From Clostridia bacterium (GTDB lineage: Bacteria; Bacillota; Clostridia; Christensenellales; Pumilibacteraceae): 49,699 bases of DNA. The DNA lies in contig JAFQMX010000065.1 of NCBI GenBank assembly GCA_017396125.1, forward strand, positions 1-49,699, written 5' to 3'. Positions within the stretch are counted from its first letter, which is position 1. The number at the start of each line of letters is the position of its first letter. The translations under genes and the position numbers were made by a program. Shown in pieces: positions 26,240-34,061 of the stretch. The notes below the pieces were generated by a model, which ran no database searches, was not told where the DNA came from, and saw nothing but the letters and a program-made list of their open reading frames with translations.

Positions 26240-26303
26240 AGTATAAGGCATTTGTGATATTATTAAAATAACCAGAATCAATAAATTTTATAATACCAGA
26301 TTC
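26240..26303. promoter_or_regulatory. PdxR-type control region: direct repeats and pdxY -10 box
   Basis: ACCAGAATC (26271-26279) and ACCAGATTC (26295-26303) are direct repeats 24 bases apart. A -10 box TATACT reading left lies at 26245-26240 with a poor -35. MocR-type activators (GabR, PdxR) bind such direct repeats (GabR half-site ATACCA; ATACCA also occurs here at 26293-26298) upstream of a weak -35. Confidence 0.55.
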
Positions 26304-26367
26304 GTTGCAAACGCTAGGCGCAAAGATACGAGGTTGCCGTAGCTAAAAAGAGAAAAGGTAGAGAATT

Positions 26368-27417
26368 ATGACGCAAAAAAAATATTACAAGCTTTACAGC
26401 GAGATTAGAACCCTGATTTTGTCGGGGGAATACAAGGCGGGCGACAAACTTCCCAGCAAGCGCGTTATGGCGGACAAAACGGGCTACAGCCAAATAACCG
26501 TTGCCACCGCCTACGATATTTTACAGTCCGAGGGGTATATTACCTCCCTCGAGCGCAGCGGATATTTCGTGTGCAAAATTGATAGCTTCGTTGGCGCTAG
26601 CAACACCGAGCAAAAGCCTTTTGACAAATTGTCCGATGTCAAGGTTTTTGCTGACGAGGATTTTGAGCATTCCGTTTGGCTAAAAACCGTGCGAAAGGTG
26701 GTGTCCGACGGTGACAAAAGGCTGTTTTGCAAAGCGCCCAACGAGGGGTGCGCGGTACTTCGCAACGCAATTTCCGACTACCTTTTGCGCTACCGCGGTA
26801 TGTGCGCCAACCCTAAAAATATTATTATAGGCTCGGGATCGGAGCAGTTGTACCAAAGCGTCGTCAAGATTTTGGGCAGGGACAAGGTTTTTGGCATCGA
26901 AAAGCCTTGTTACGCGCAGATAAAAGCAGTTTATGATAGCGAGGGAGTTAAAGTGCGCGAGCTTAGTATGGGCAAAAACGGGATTGAGTCTGCCGAAATC
27001 CAAAAGGGCGGATTTGACGTGCTTCACGTTACGCCGTTCAACAGCTACCCGTCGGGAATAACGGCGGACGTAGCGAAAAGATACGAATATCTCGCGTGGG
27101 CGGAGAAAAATTCCAGCTACGTGGTGGAGGACGATTTTGCCAGCGAATTTTTTATGCCGGGGCATCCGATTCAGTCGCTGTACGCGCTGGACAGTCGTTC
27201 GTCGGTAATTTACATCAACACTTTTTCCAAAAGCCTTTCGCCGTCGATGAGAGTGGGGTACATGATTTTGCCCGACAGCTTGCTGGACGCGTACGCAAAA
27301 AAGCAGGGAATTTTCTCGTGCTCGGTGCCCGTGCTCGATCAGTACGTGCTGGCGGAGTTTATTAACAGCGGTAATTTCGAAAGACACCTTAGCCGAGTAA
27401 GAAGAAAGATGAAGTAA
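26368..27417 (+). CDS. MocR/PdxR-type regulator, shortened at the C-terminus
   Basis: 349 residues. N-terminal GntR winged helix (residues 5-68: SGEYKAGDKLPSKRVMADKTGYS in parts, ITVATAYDILQSEGYI) and a fold-type I aminotransferase-like domain (residues 95-349) with the PLP lysine Lys288 in FSKSLSPSMRVGY. This is the MocR architecture; with pyridoxal kinase divergent at 26087 it is a probable PdxR. Family members are about 450-500 residues. This one stops at FERHLSRVRRKMK, exactly where the C-terminal small domain should begin, and the next bases already belong to the ygiQ promoter. The small domain is therefore missing rather than frameshifted. Confidence 0.85.
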   Translation: MTQKKYYKLYSEIRTLILSGEYKAGDKLPSKRVMADKTGYSQITVATAYDILQSEGYITSLERSGYFVCKIDSFVGASNTEQKPFDKLSDVKVFADEDFEHSVWLKTVRKVVSDGDKRLFCKAPNEGCAVLRNAISDYLLRYRGMCANPKNIIIGSGSEQLYQSVVKILGRDKVFGIEKPCYAQIKAVYDSEGVKVRELSMGKNGIESAEIQKGGFDVLHVTPFNSYPSGITADVAKRYEYLAWAEKNSSYVVEDDFASEFFMPGHPIQSLYALDSRSSVIYINTFSKSLSPSMRVGYMILPDSLLDAYAKKQGIFSCSVPVLDQYVLAEFINSGNFERHLSRVRRKMK

Positions 27418-27439
27418 TTTTCGCCCTTAAAACGGCGTA

Positions 27440-27468
27440 TTGACAAGCCAAAATCTCTTTGGTATAAT
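27440..27468 (+). promoter_or_regulatory. sigma-A promoter of ygiQ
   Basis: TTGACA (27440-27445), 17 bases, TATAAT (27463-27468), only 23 bases after the stop of the shortened regulator. Confidence 0.85.
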
Positions 27469-27514
27469 AGAAAAGAAGAATCTACAAAAAAGAATTAAAT
27501 TAGGAGCGTGCGGT

Positions 27515-29548
27515 ATGCCGTTTTTGCCGATAACAAGACAGGAAATGCTGGATAGGGGTTGGACACAGCCCGATTTTGTGCTGGTTACGGGCGATAGCTA
27601 CGTCGACCATCCGTCCTTTGGTACGGCGATTATCTCGCGCGTGCTGGAAAAGGCGGGGTACAAGGTTTGTATTTTGCCTCAGCCAAAGAGCGACGAGGAC
27701 TATAGACAGTTTGGTGAGCCAAGGCTGGCTTTTTTGGTCAACGGCGGAAATATCGATTCTATGGTTGCGCACTATACCGCCGCCAAAAAACCGCGTAGCG
27801 ACGACGCTTATACCGCGGGCGGAAGAGCAGGGGGCAGACCTGACCGCGCGACGATAGTTTATTGCAAGAATTTGCGAAGAATTTTTGGCGACGTTGCCAT
27901 TGCTATCGGCGGACTGGAGGCTTCGCTACGAAGATTTGCGCATTACGATTACTGGGACGACAAGGTGCGTCCGTCAATTTTGATAGACTCCACAGCGGAT
28001 TTGTTGATGTACGGTATGGGCGAAAAGCATATCGTGGAGATTGCAAACAGACTAAATAACGGTGAAAAGATTTGGGAAATAAAAGACGTTTTGGGTACTT
28101 GCTACGCAGTTAAAACTCACGATTACAAGCCTATGCCCGTGCGCGAATGTCCTACCTACGAGGCGGTCTCGGCGGACACCGAAAAGGGCAAAATAGACTA
28201 CGCCAAGTCTTGCCGTATTCAGCAAGAAGAGCACGACGCAACGCGCGGAAGGACGGTAATTCAAAGGCACGGTGACAAAATTTTGGTACAAAATCCGCCT
28301 ATGCCGCCCCTGAGTCAAGAGGAGATGGACGAGGTTTACGCCCTGCCGTTTATGCGCGATTATCATCCGTCATACGAGCAAAAGGGCGGAGTCCCGGGCA
28401 TAGAAGAAGTCAAATTTTCTATTATTCACAACCGCGGTTGTTACGGCGCGTGTAATTTTTGTTCGCTTGCCTATCATCAGGGGCGAAAAATCACCTGCCG
28501 TAGCCACGAGTCCGTCATTGCGGAGGCGAAGAAGATTACCGAGATGCCGGATTTTAAGGGGTATATTCACGACGTGGGCGGACCTACGGCTAATTTCCGC
28601 GCGCCGTCTTGCGTGGGACAGGAAACCAAGGGCATGTGCGCCGACAAAAAATGCCTTGCGCCGTCGGTTTGTCCTGCGGTGAAAGTGGATCACTCGGATT
28701 ATCTTTCGTTACTACGAAAGCTCCGCGCCCTTCCAAAAATAAAGAAGGTTTTTATCCGCTCGGGAATACGCTTCGACTACCTTATTGCCGACGAGGACGA
28801 AAGCTTTTTCCGTGAGCTCGTCGAGCATCACGTTAGCGGTCAGCTTAAGGTTGCGCCCGAGCATTGTAGCGAAAACGTGCTAAAACGCATGGGCAAGCCA
28901 CCTATCCGCGCGTACAACAGATTTAAAAAGAGATTTTACGAAATTACGGGCAAGCTGGGCAAAAAGCAGTTTCATGTGCCGTATCTTATGTCGTCGCACC
29001 CCGGTAGCACGATAGACGACGCGATAGAGCTTGCGCTGTTTTTGAAAAGTGAGGGATTGCACCCCGAGCAGGTTCAGGATTTTTACCCGACTCCGGGCAC
29101 GGTTTCGACCTGTATGTTCTACACTGGTCTCGATCCGTACACTATGGAAAAGGTTTACGTTCCGCGTAACGCAGAAGAAAAGGCTCAGCAACGCGCGCTA
29201 CTTCAGTATTTCCGTCCCGAAAACCGCCCCATCGTGCTTGCGGCCTTGCGCAAAGCCAAGAGGTTCGACCTTATCGGCTCGGGCAAAAATTGTTTGGTCG
29301 AGGGCGATGCTACGGCAAAACCGCAAGCAAAGGATAATGGCAAAAAGGGCGGATTTAAGGGACAGCAAAAGGGCGGTTTTAGCAAAGAAAAGGGCGCGTT
29401 TGCAAGAGAACAAAAGGGCGGAGAAAGAAATCAAAAATCTTACGCTCGACAGCCACGCGGTAACAAAAACTCGGGTATGGGTGGCGGAAATTTTGACCGC
29501 AGCCGCAAAAATTCATCGCAAAAGAGCAAGAGACAATTTGATGTATAA
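27515..29548 (+). CDS. YgiQ family radical SAM protein
   Basis: 677 residues, UPF0313/YgiQ family. N-terminal cobalamin-binding-like region starts FLPITRQEMLDRGW; the radical SAM cluster motif is C309-x3-C313-x2-C316 in RGCYGACNFCS. Family blocks RPDRATIVYCK, HDVGGPTANFRAP and FYPTPGTVSTCMFYTG are all present. The reaction is unknown. From about residue 610 the protein carries a Lys/Gly/Gln-rich disordered tail with repeated KGG motifs, typical of RNA-binding tails. AGGAG at 27502-27506 fixes the ATG; a TTG frame start at 27440 is inside the promoter. Confidence 0.93.
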   Translation: MPFLPITRQEMLDRGWTQPDFVLVTGDSYVDHPSFGTAIISRVLEKAGYKVCILPQPKSDEDYRQFGEPRLAFLVNGGNIDSMVAHYTAAKKPRSDDAYTAGGRAGGRPDRATIVYCKNLRRIFGDVAIAIGGLEASLRRFAHYDYWDDKVRPSILIDSTADLLMYGMGEKHIVEIANRLNNGEKIWEIKDVLGTCYAVKTHDYKPMPVRECPTYEAVSADTEKGKIDYAKSCRIQQEEHDATRGRTVIQRHGDKILVQNPPMPPLSQEEMDEVYALPFMRDYHPSYEQKGGVPGIEEVKFSIIHNRGCYGACNFCSLAYHQGRKITCRSHESVIAEAKKITEMPDFKGYIHDVGGPTANFRAPSCVGQETKGMCADKKCLAPSVCPAVKVDHSDYLSLLRKLRALPKIKKVFIRSGIRFDYLIADEDESFFRELVEHHVSGQLKVAPEHCSENVLKRMGKPPIRAYNRFKKRFYEITGKLGKKQFHVPYLMSSHPGSTIDDAIELALFLKSEGLHPEQVQDFYPTPGTVSTCMFYTGLDPYTMEKVYVPRNAEEKAQQRALLQYFRPENRPIVLAALRKAKRFDLIGSGKNCLVEGDATAKPQAKDNGKKGGFKGQQKGGFSKEKGAFAREQKGGERNQKSYARQPRGNKNSGMGGGNFDRSRKNSSQKSKRQFDV

Positions 29549-29577
29549 GCATTTTTGCACAAAAGGAGAGTTGTGTT

Positions 29578-30324
29578 ATGGTTAAAAAAGCAACGAAGAA
29601 AACGTCTAATAAAGTTTCGCCAAGCAAAAGCATTTTTGCGTGCTTTTTGGTGGACTTGTTTATTACGTTAATAGTGTGCGCAATTTACCTTGCGCTGCAT
29701 TTTTATTTGTGGGACGAAAAGTGGTGGGACGAGCATAAATTCAAGAGTCTTTTGTTTATCTCCTACCTTTCGTACGGACTCAACGGATTGTGGCGTTGCA
29801 ATTCCAGCATTTTATATGCGTTGCTTTATTTGTTGGGGTATTTTGCTGTGGTAATAGGTTGTGGCTTTGGAACGGGCAATTCCTATAGAGGACACCGCCG
29901 TGGACCCGTCGAAAAGCTCCAGCTGATATTCAGTATAGTTTTGTTTGCCGTGCTCGTTACTATAAGCGTGTGGTATTACAAAACCAAGGGCTACACGCCG
30001 GCATTTTGGTGGAATTGGTCGTTTTTGTGGACGTCCGTTTACGTAGCAAAATTCTTTTGCGTTATGGGTGGTGCTTGCCCAAAATGCAAAATATTGGGTG
30101 TAAAAAAGCTTGTGGGTAGCGACGAGAGAAAGGGAACGGCAACCGGCTACGTTGCTCCTGGCTACGAGACGGTTACCGCTGACATTAAGGACGAAAGTGG
30201 CAACAAGGTGGGCACAGTAGAGGCCAAGGTTCATCGCGACGGATATTCGTACGAGTACAATACGAAAACGGTAGTGCGTCATTATCATTGCGAAAACTGC
30301 GGGTACGATTTTAGTGAAAGTTAA
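29578..30324 (+). CDS. membrane protein with C-terminal zinc-ribbon-like pairs
   Basis: 248 residues. About four membrane segments near residues 18-42, 76-95, 116-136 and 146-165. The cytoplasmic C-terminal part begins with CPKC (about 170) and ends with CENCGYDF (about 238-245), two CxxC pairs that could form a split zinc ribbon around a beta-rich insert. No family recognised. AAGGAGAG precedes the ATG. It begins 29 bases after ygiQ and may be cotranscribed with it. Confidence 0.75.
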   Translation: MVKKATKKTSNKVSPSKSIFACFLVDLFITLIVCAIYLALHFYLWDEKWWDEHKFKSLLFISYLSYGLNGLWRCNSSILYALLYLLGYFAVVIGCGFGTGNSYRGHRRGPVEKLQLIFSIVLFAVLVTISVWYYKTKGYTPAFWWNWSFLWTSVYVAKFFCVMGGACPKCKILGVKKLVGSDERKGTATGYVAPGYETVTADIKDESGNKVGTVEAKVHRDGYSYEYNTKTVVRHYHCENCGYDFSES

Positions 30325-30493
30325 GAAATATCACGGCACGAGTGGTAGAAAATAAAAAATCAGGGGTAAAATTTGGTAAAACAGTGTGCAAAATTTCAAA
30401 GCAATGACGCTGTTTTGCTGGAAAAAATATCGCACAAAACCGTCTGCATCAAAAATAAAGACGATGCGATAAATAAAAAAAGAGGAATATAAA

Positions 30494-31348
30494 ATGGAAC
30501 AGTACAAAGACAGGGGATGGGCGTTTGTCTTTATTGCGCTGGTTTACGTGGTAGCCACGGCGATAGCTTTTTTGGTATATCGCGTAGTTTTCGCTGATGT
30601 GTGGGCTAAGGTTTTAGTAGCCGACGTTGTGGCGACGGTGGTAGTATTTTTGGGTAGTTTAACGATGAAAAACGCCTCGGTTTACGACGCATATTGGAGC
30701 GTTCAGCCCATAGTTATTTTTGTGGGGCTTGCGCTTGAATACGGAGTTAATTTCACCACCGCAACGCTTATTGTAGTAGTGTGCTTGTGGGGAATAAGGC
30801 TGACGGCAAATTGGGTTTATACCTTTAAGGGAATAAATTGGCAGGATTGGCGATATGCTATGCTGAAGAAAAAGACGAAAGCAGCGTACCCACTCATTAA
30901 TTTTTTGGGAATTCACCTTTTTCCAACCTTAGTGGTGTACTGTTGCGTATTGCCTATAATAATCGTTGTGACAAAAAAGCCACAGTTCAATTTTGGAGTT
31001 GCCGTGGGCGCGTTGATTTCGGTTTGCGCGTTTACGTGGCAGGGAATTGCTGACGTACAAATGCACAGGTTCAGAAAATTAAAAAAGAAAGGGTTTAACC
31101 GTAGCGGATTGTGGAAATATTCCAGACATCCTAATTATCTCGGTGAAATTTGTATGTGGTGGGGCATGGCTATAGCTTGCGTTTTCGCTTTGCCAAGAGT
31201 TTGGTGCTTGTGCTTTGGCGCGCTCGTCAATACGCTTATGTTTTTGTTTGTGAGCATTCCTATGGCGGACAAAAGGCAGTCGAGAAAGGCGGGATTTGAG
31301 CAGTACAAGTCGCAAACTCGTATGCTACTTCCGATAAAAAAAGGGTAA
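30494..31348 (+). CDS. DUF1295 / steroid 5-alpha-reductase-like membrane protein
   Basis: 284 residues with about seven membrane segments. The C-terminal region carries the family signature: ADVQMHRFRKLKKKGFNRSGLWKYSRHPNYLGEICMWWGM, cited here only by its parts ADVQMHRFR, GLWKYSRHPNYLGE and the following aromatic run. DUF1295 proteins are related to steroid reductases and isoprenylcysteine methyltransferases; bacterial substrates are mostly unknown. AGAGGAA precedes the ATG. A terminator follows. Confidence 0.88.
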   Translation: MEQYKDRGWAFVFIALVYVVATAIAFLVYRVVFADVWAKVLVADVVATVVVFLGSLTMKNASVYDAYWSVQPIVIFVGLALEYGVNFTTATLIVVVCLWGIRLTANWVYTFKGINWQDWRYAMLKKKTKAAYPLINFLGIHLFPTLVVYCCVLPIIIVVTKKPQFNFGVAVGALISVCAFTWQGIADVQMHRFRKLKKKGFNRSGLWKYSRHPNYLGEICMWWGMAIACVFALPRVWCLCFGALVNTLMFLFVSIPMADKRQSRKAGFEQYKSQTRMLLPIKKG

Positions 31349-31364
31349 AGGATAGGAAACGATA

Positions 31365-31402
31365 AAAACGGGGCGGCCGAAAAAAGCCGTCCCGTTTTGT
31401 TT
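31365..31402 (+). terminator. rho-independent terminator
   Basis: AACGGGGCGGC (about 31368-31378) pairs with GCCGTCCCGTT (about 31386-31396, one G-U), followed by T-rich sequence. Confidence 0.85.
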
Positions 31403-31432
31403 TGCAAGGATAGTATAAAAAATATCGAAAAA

Positions 31433-31636
31433 TCAATAATCCGTCAAGCCCAAAAGATAGTCTGCCGAAACGTCCAAAAATTTGCACAACAAATATAGCG
31501 TTTCGAGGGAAGGATAACTTTTGCCCGTCTTGTAATCATTTACGCATTGTTTGACTACGTTGATTGCCTTTGCTATTTCCACCTGAGTTTTTCCGCAGGT
31601 TTTGAGCACTTCATTAAATCGTTTTGTAAATTCCAT
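31433..31636 (-). CDS. small XRE-family repressor
   Basis: 67 residues, a single helix-turn-helix: GKTQVEIAKAINVVKQCVNDYKTGKSYPSLETLYLLC (in parts) with the usual C-terminal DVSADYLLGLTD. There is no dimerisation domain beyond this. The ATG at 31636 lies 6 bases after a TATACT box on the minus strand and has no ribosome site, so the mRNA looks leaderless; a longer frame from 31702 crosses the promoter. It is divergent from the unknown gene at 31717, and a palindrome covers both promoters, which suggests that it controls itself and that neighbour. Confidence 0.85.
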   Translation of the reverse strand: MEFTKRFNEVLKTCGKTQVEIAKAINVVKQCVNDYKTGKSYPSLETLYLLCKFLDVSADYLLGLTDY

Positions 31637-31642
31637 AATAAA

Positions 31643-31698
31643 AGTATAGCCAAAACAGTCAGTCTTTACTTGACCAACAGTTACAAACTGACTATAAT
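31643..31698. promoter_or_regulatory. divergent promoters with a shared operator
   Basis: Rightward: TTGACC (31670-31675), 17 bases, TATAAT (31693-31698). Leftward: TATACT (31648-31643). AGTCAGT (31657-31663) and ACTGACT (31687-31693) form an inverted repeat 37 bases long, with one arm next to each -10 box. Confidence 0.6.
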
Positions 31699-31716
31699 AC
31701 AAAGGGGAGGTGTAAT

Positions 31717-32181
31717 ATGATTATTAGAGAAGAATTTGCGTACGTTTATTATATGAAGGACAAGAAATCACTTTGCAAGATGGACAAGGTAGGCAAGTGG
31801 ACTTGTTCTTTTGAGTATGAAGAATACAATTTGGTGGAGTTGCTTGTTAAAATGGCAGTTGAGCAGGGTGTCGTCAATTACGCAAAGCACAGTAGCATTT
31901 GCGCCTTGTACCTCAAAAGAATACACAAAGAGATTAGGGGAAACAAAAAGGGTTATATTTGTTTCTATTTGGACTATTCTGATATTGCAGGTCACAAAAG
32001 AGTAATTGAATTTTTGATTAAGCAGGGGCTTATCAAAAAGGTTGGCGGTGTGTACGAAAATATAGTGTTTTCTCCCGACGATTCGGAGTGTTTTGACACA
32101 GAAATGCAAGAAGAAATGGATTGTTTGTTGCTTTGCGAAATGATAGATTTAAGGACGGGAGAGTGGAAAAGAGCAAAATAA
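31717..32181 (+). CDS. unknown protein under a divergent XRE repressor
   Basis: 154 residues, not recognised. It is rich in Lys and Glu, with a middle part (residues 85-120: KGYICFYLDYSDIAGHKRV, then FLIKQGLIKKVGGVYENI) that reads like a small winged-helix motif with a beta hairpin. No signal peptide or membrane segment. GGGGAGGTG precedes the ATG. Its promoter shares an operator with the XRE gene at 31636, so it is likely a repressed accessory gene. No partner toxin, nuclease or phage gene is adjacent. Confidence 0.65.
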   Translation: MIIREEFAYVYYMKDKKSLCKMDKVGKWTCSFEYEEYNLVELLVKMAVEQGVVNYAKHSSICALYLKRIHKEIRGNKKGYICFYLDYSDIAGHKRVIEFLIKQGLIKKVGGVYENIVFSPDDSECFDTEMQEEMDCLLLCEMIDLRTGEWKRAK

Positions 32182-32224
32182 ATTTTGATGAGAACGAAAA
32201 AATTGGAATGAAGGTCTGAATTTT

Positions 32225-32438
32225 ATGCTAGAGGGTCGAAGACCGAAAATATAGAGTTTAGAAAAAAGGACAGCAATTGACAGTAAAAAAGGAGTAAAAC
32301 CCCCAAAACCGTGATTTTTACGATACAGGGTCGAAGAGCGAAAAATATGGAGTTTGGAAAAAAGACAAATAAGCGCTAACAAAAAGTGAATAAAAAGCCT
32401 TTTTTGCATTGATTTAACGATACAGGGTCGAAGACCCT
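32225..32438. repeat. degenerate ~96-bp tandem repeat with GGGTC-GAA-GACCC hairpins
   Basis: Three copies begin near 32225, 32320 and 32417 (periods 95 and 97). Each carries GGGTCGAAGA followed by CC or GC; copies 1 and 2 continue with GAAAATATAGAG / GAAAAATATGGAG and GAAAAAAG. Copy 3 stops after a perfect GGGTC-GAA-GACCC hairpin that directly abuts the asnS -35 box. Confidence 0.7.
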
Positions 32439-32466
32439 TGACAAAAAATAGTAATTGGAGTATTAT
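32438..32466 (+). promoter_or_regulatory. sigma-A promoter of asnS
   Basis: TTGACA (32438-32443), 17 bases, TATTAT (32461-32466). Confidence 0.75.
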
Positions 32467-32504
32467 TAATTGACTCAATAAACAACTAATTTTCGGAGAA
32501 AATT

Positions 32505-33878
32505 ATGAAACATACCGACATAGTAAAGATTTTCAAAGACAAAGCTTTTGTTGGACAAAGCGTTACTGTTTGCGGTTGGGTGCGTACCTCGCGTGATTCC
32601 AAAAACGTTGCGTTCGTAGAGCTCAACGACGGAACTTCGCTCAAGCACCTGCAAATCGTAGTGGACAAAACCGTTTTTGCTGGTAGAAATGACTTTTTGC
32701 CACTCGGCACTGCGCTCAAGGTTGTGGGAACGGTGGTGGAATCCGCTAACAACGGCGTGGAAATTCAGGCAAGCGAAATCGTAGTTTTGGGTGATTGCCC
32801 AGCCGACTATCCGCTCCAAAAGAAGCGTCATACTATGGAGTATCTTCGTTCTATTCCGCATCTTCGCGTTCGTACCAACACATTCAACGCAATGCTCAGA
32901 GTTCGCTCGGTGCTTTCGGATGCAATTCATAGATATTTCCAAAACAACAATTACGTTTACGTGCATACCCCGATTATTACCGGTAGCGACTGCGAGGGTG
33001 CGGGCGAAATCTTCCACGTAACGATTCACGACTTTAACCACAAGTGCAAAACTGCCGAGGAGTATGCCGAAACCGACTTCTTTGGTAGAAAAGCGGGACT
33101 TACCGTTTCGGGACAGCTCGAGGGCGAGGTTGCCGCTATGGCAATGGGCAAAATTTACACCTTTGGACCTACCTTCCGTGCCGAAAACAGCAACACCACC
33201 CGTCACGCAGCGGAATTTTGGCAGATCGAGCCGGAGGTTGCATTTGCCGAGCTTCCTGACATTATCGAAATCGCCGAGGAGCTCATCAAGTTCATTATCG
33301 ACACCGTGCTCAAGGAGTGCCCTGACGAAATCAAATTCTTTGAGGACAGATTTGAGGCGGGACTCAGAGAAAAGCTCCAAAAGGTTGTGGACAGCAAGTT
33401 CCAGGTTCTTGACTACACCGACGCTATTGACATTTTGAAAAAGTCGGGCGTGGAATTCAAGTACCCTGTAGAATGGGGCTGCGATTTGCAAACCGAGCAC
33501 GAAAGATACATTACCGAAACCGTGTTCAACAAGCCTGTGTTCGTAATTAACTATCCAAAGGACATCAAGTCCTTCTACATGAAGCAAAACGCTGACGGCA
33601 AGACCGTTGCCGCAACCGACTTGCTTGTGCCAGGTATCGGCGAGATAATCGGCTGCAGCGAGAGAGAGGCGGACACCGAAAAGCTTTTGGAAGCAATGAG
33701 AGTGAGAGGTATGAACGAGGATGATTACGTAAGCTACCTTGCGCTTCGCAGATTCGGAACTGTTCCTCACAGCGGATTCGGTTTGGGGCTCGAGAGAATT
33801 CTCCTTTATATCACCGGACTTGGCAATATCCGTGACGTACAGCTTTTCCCTCGAACTGTGGGAGATCTCAAGGTATAA
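32505..33878 (+). CDS. asnS: asparaginyl-tRNA synthetase
   Basis: 457 residues, class II synthetase charging tRNA-Asn. N-terminal OB-fold anticodon-binding domain (residues 15-110: VTVCGWVRTSRDSKNVAFVELNDG in parts), then the catalytic domain with motif 1 (YVHTPIITGSDCEGAGEIF), motif 2 (FGPTFRAENSNTTRHAAEFW in parts) and motif 3 (GFGLGLERILLYITGLGNIRD in parts). The AENS...RH signature separates AsnRS from AspRS. CGGAG precedes the ATG. It is monocistronic, with a terminator downstream. Confidence 0.97.
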   Translation: MKHTDIVKIFKDKAFVGQSVTVCGWVRTSRDSKNVAFVELNDGTSLKHLQIVVDKTVFAGRNDFLPLGTALKVVGTVVESANNGVEIQASEIVVLGDCPADYPLQKKRHTMEYLRSIPHLRVRTNTFNAMLRVRSVLSDAIHRYFQNNNYVYVHTPIITGSDCEGAGEIFHVTIHDFNHKCKTAEEYAETDFFGRKAGLTVSGQLEGEVAAMAMGKIYTFGPTFRAENSNTTRHAAEFWQIEPEVAFAELPDIIEIAEELIKFIIDTVLKECPDEIKFFEDRFEAGLREKLQKVVDSKFQVLDYTDAIDILKKSGVEFKYPVEWGCDLQTEHERYITETVFNKPVFVINYPKDIKSFYMKQNADGKTVAATDLLVPGIGEIIGCSEREADTEKLLEAMRVRGMNEDDYVSYLALRRFGTVPHSGFGLGLERILLYITGLGNIRDVQLFPRTVGDLKV

Positions 33879-33952
33879 AAAAGCCACACCGTATCACATC
33901 TTTTGTACAATGTATAAGAAAAAGCAAAGTAGCGAATAAGAAAAAGAAAACT

Positions 33953-33988
33953 AAAAACACTTTCTTGAAAAAGAGAGTGTTTTTTTAT
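33953..33988 (+). terminator. rho-independent terminator of asnS
   Basis: AAACACTTTCTT and AAGAGAGTGTTT form a long stem around GAAA, followed by a T tract. Confidence 0.8.
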
Positions 33989-34061
33989 TGAGTCAGATAT
34001 GATGACTGAGTTTATAAACAGTTAAATTAATTGTATTAAATAAATTGATGGATATACTTGC

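Larger units (their letters stand above)
32182..32504. other. intergenic repeat region before asnS
   Basis: 323 bases without a gene, occupied by a three-copy degenerate repeat and the asnS promoter. No T-box signature was found. Confidence 0.5.

Noticed and set aside
32182-32504. T-box riboswitch before asnS
   Set aside because: No AGGGTGG-type T-box sequence or specifier-stem layout was found; the region is a tandem repeat.
32475-33887. 470-residue open frame antisense to asnS
   Set aside because: asnS is complete with all class II motifs; the antisense frame is a shadow of its codon bias.
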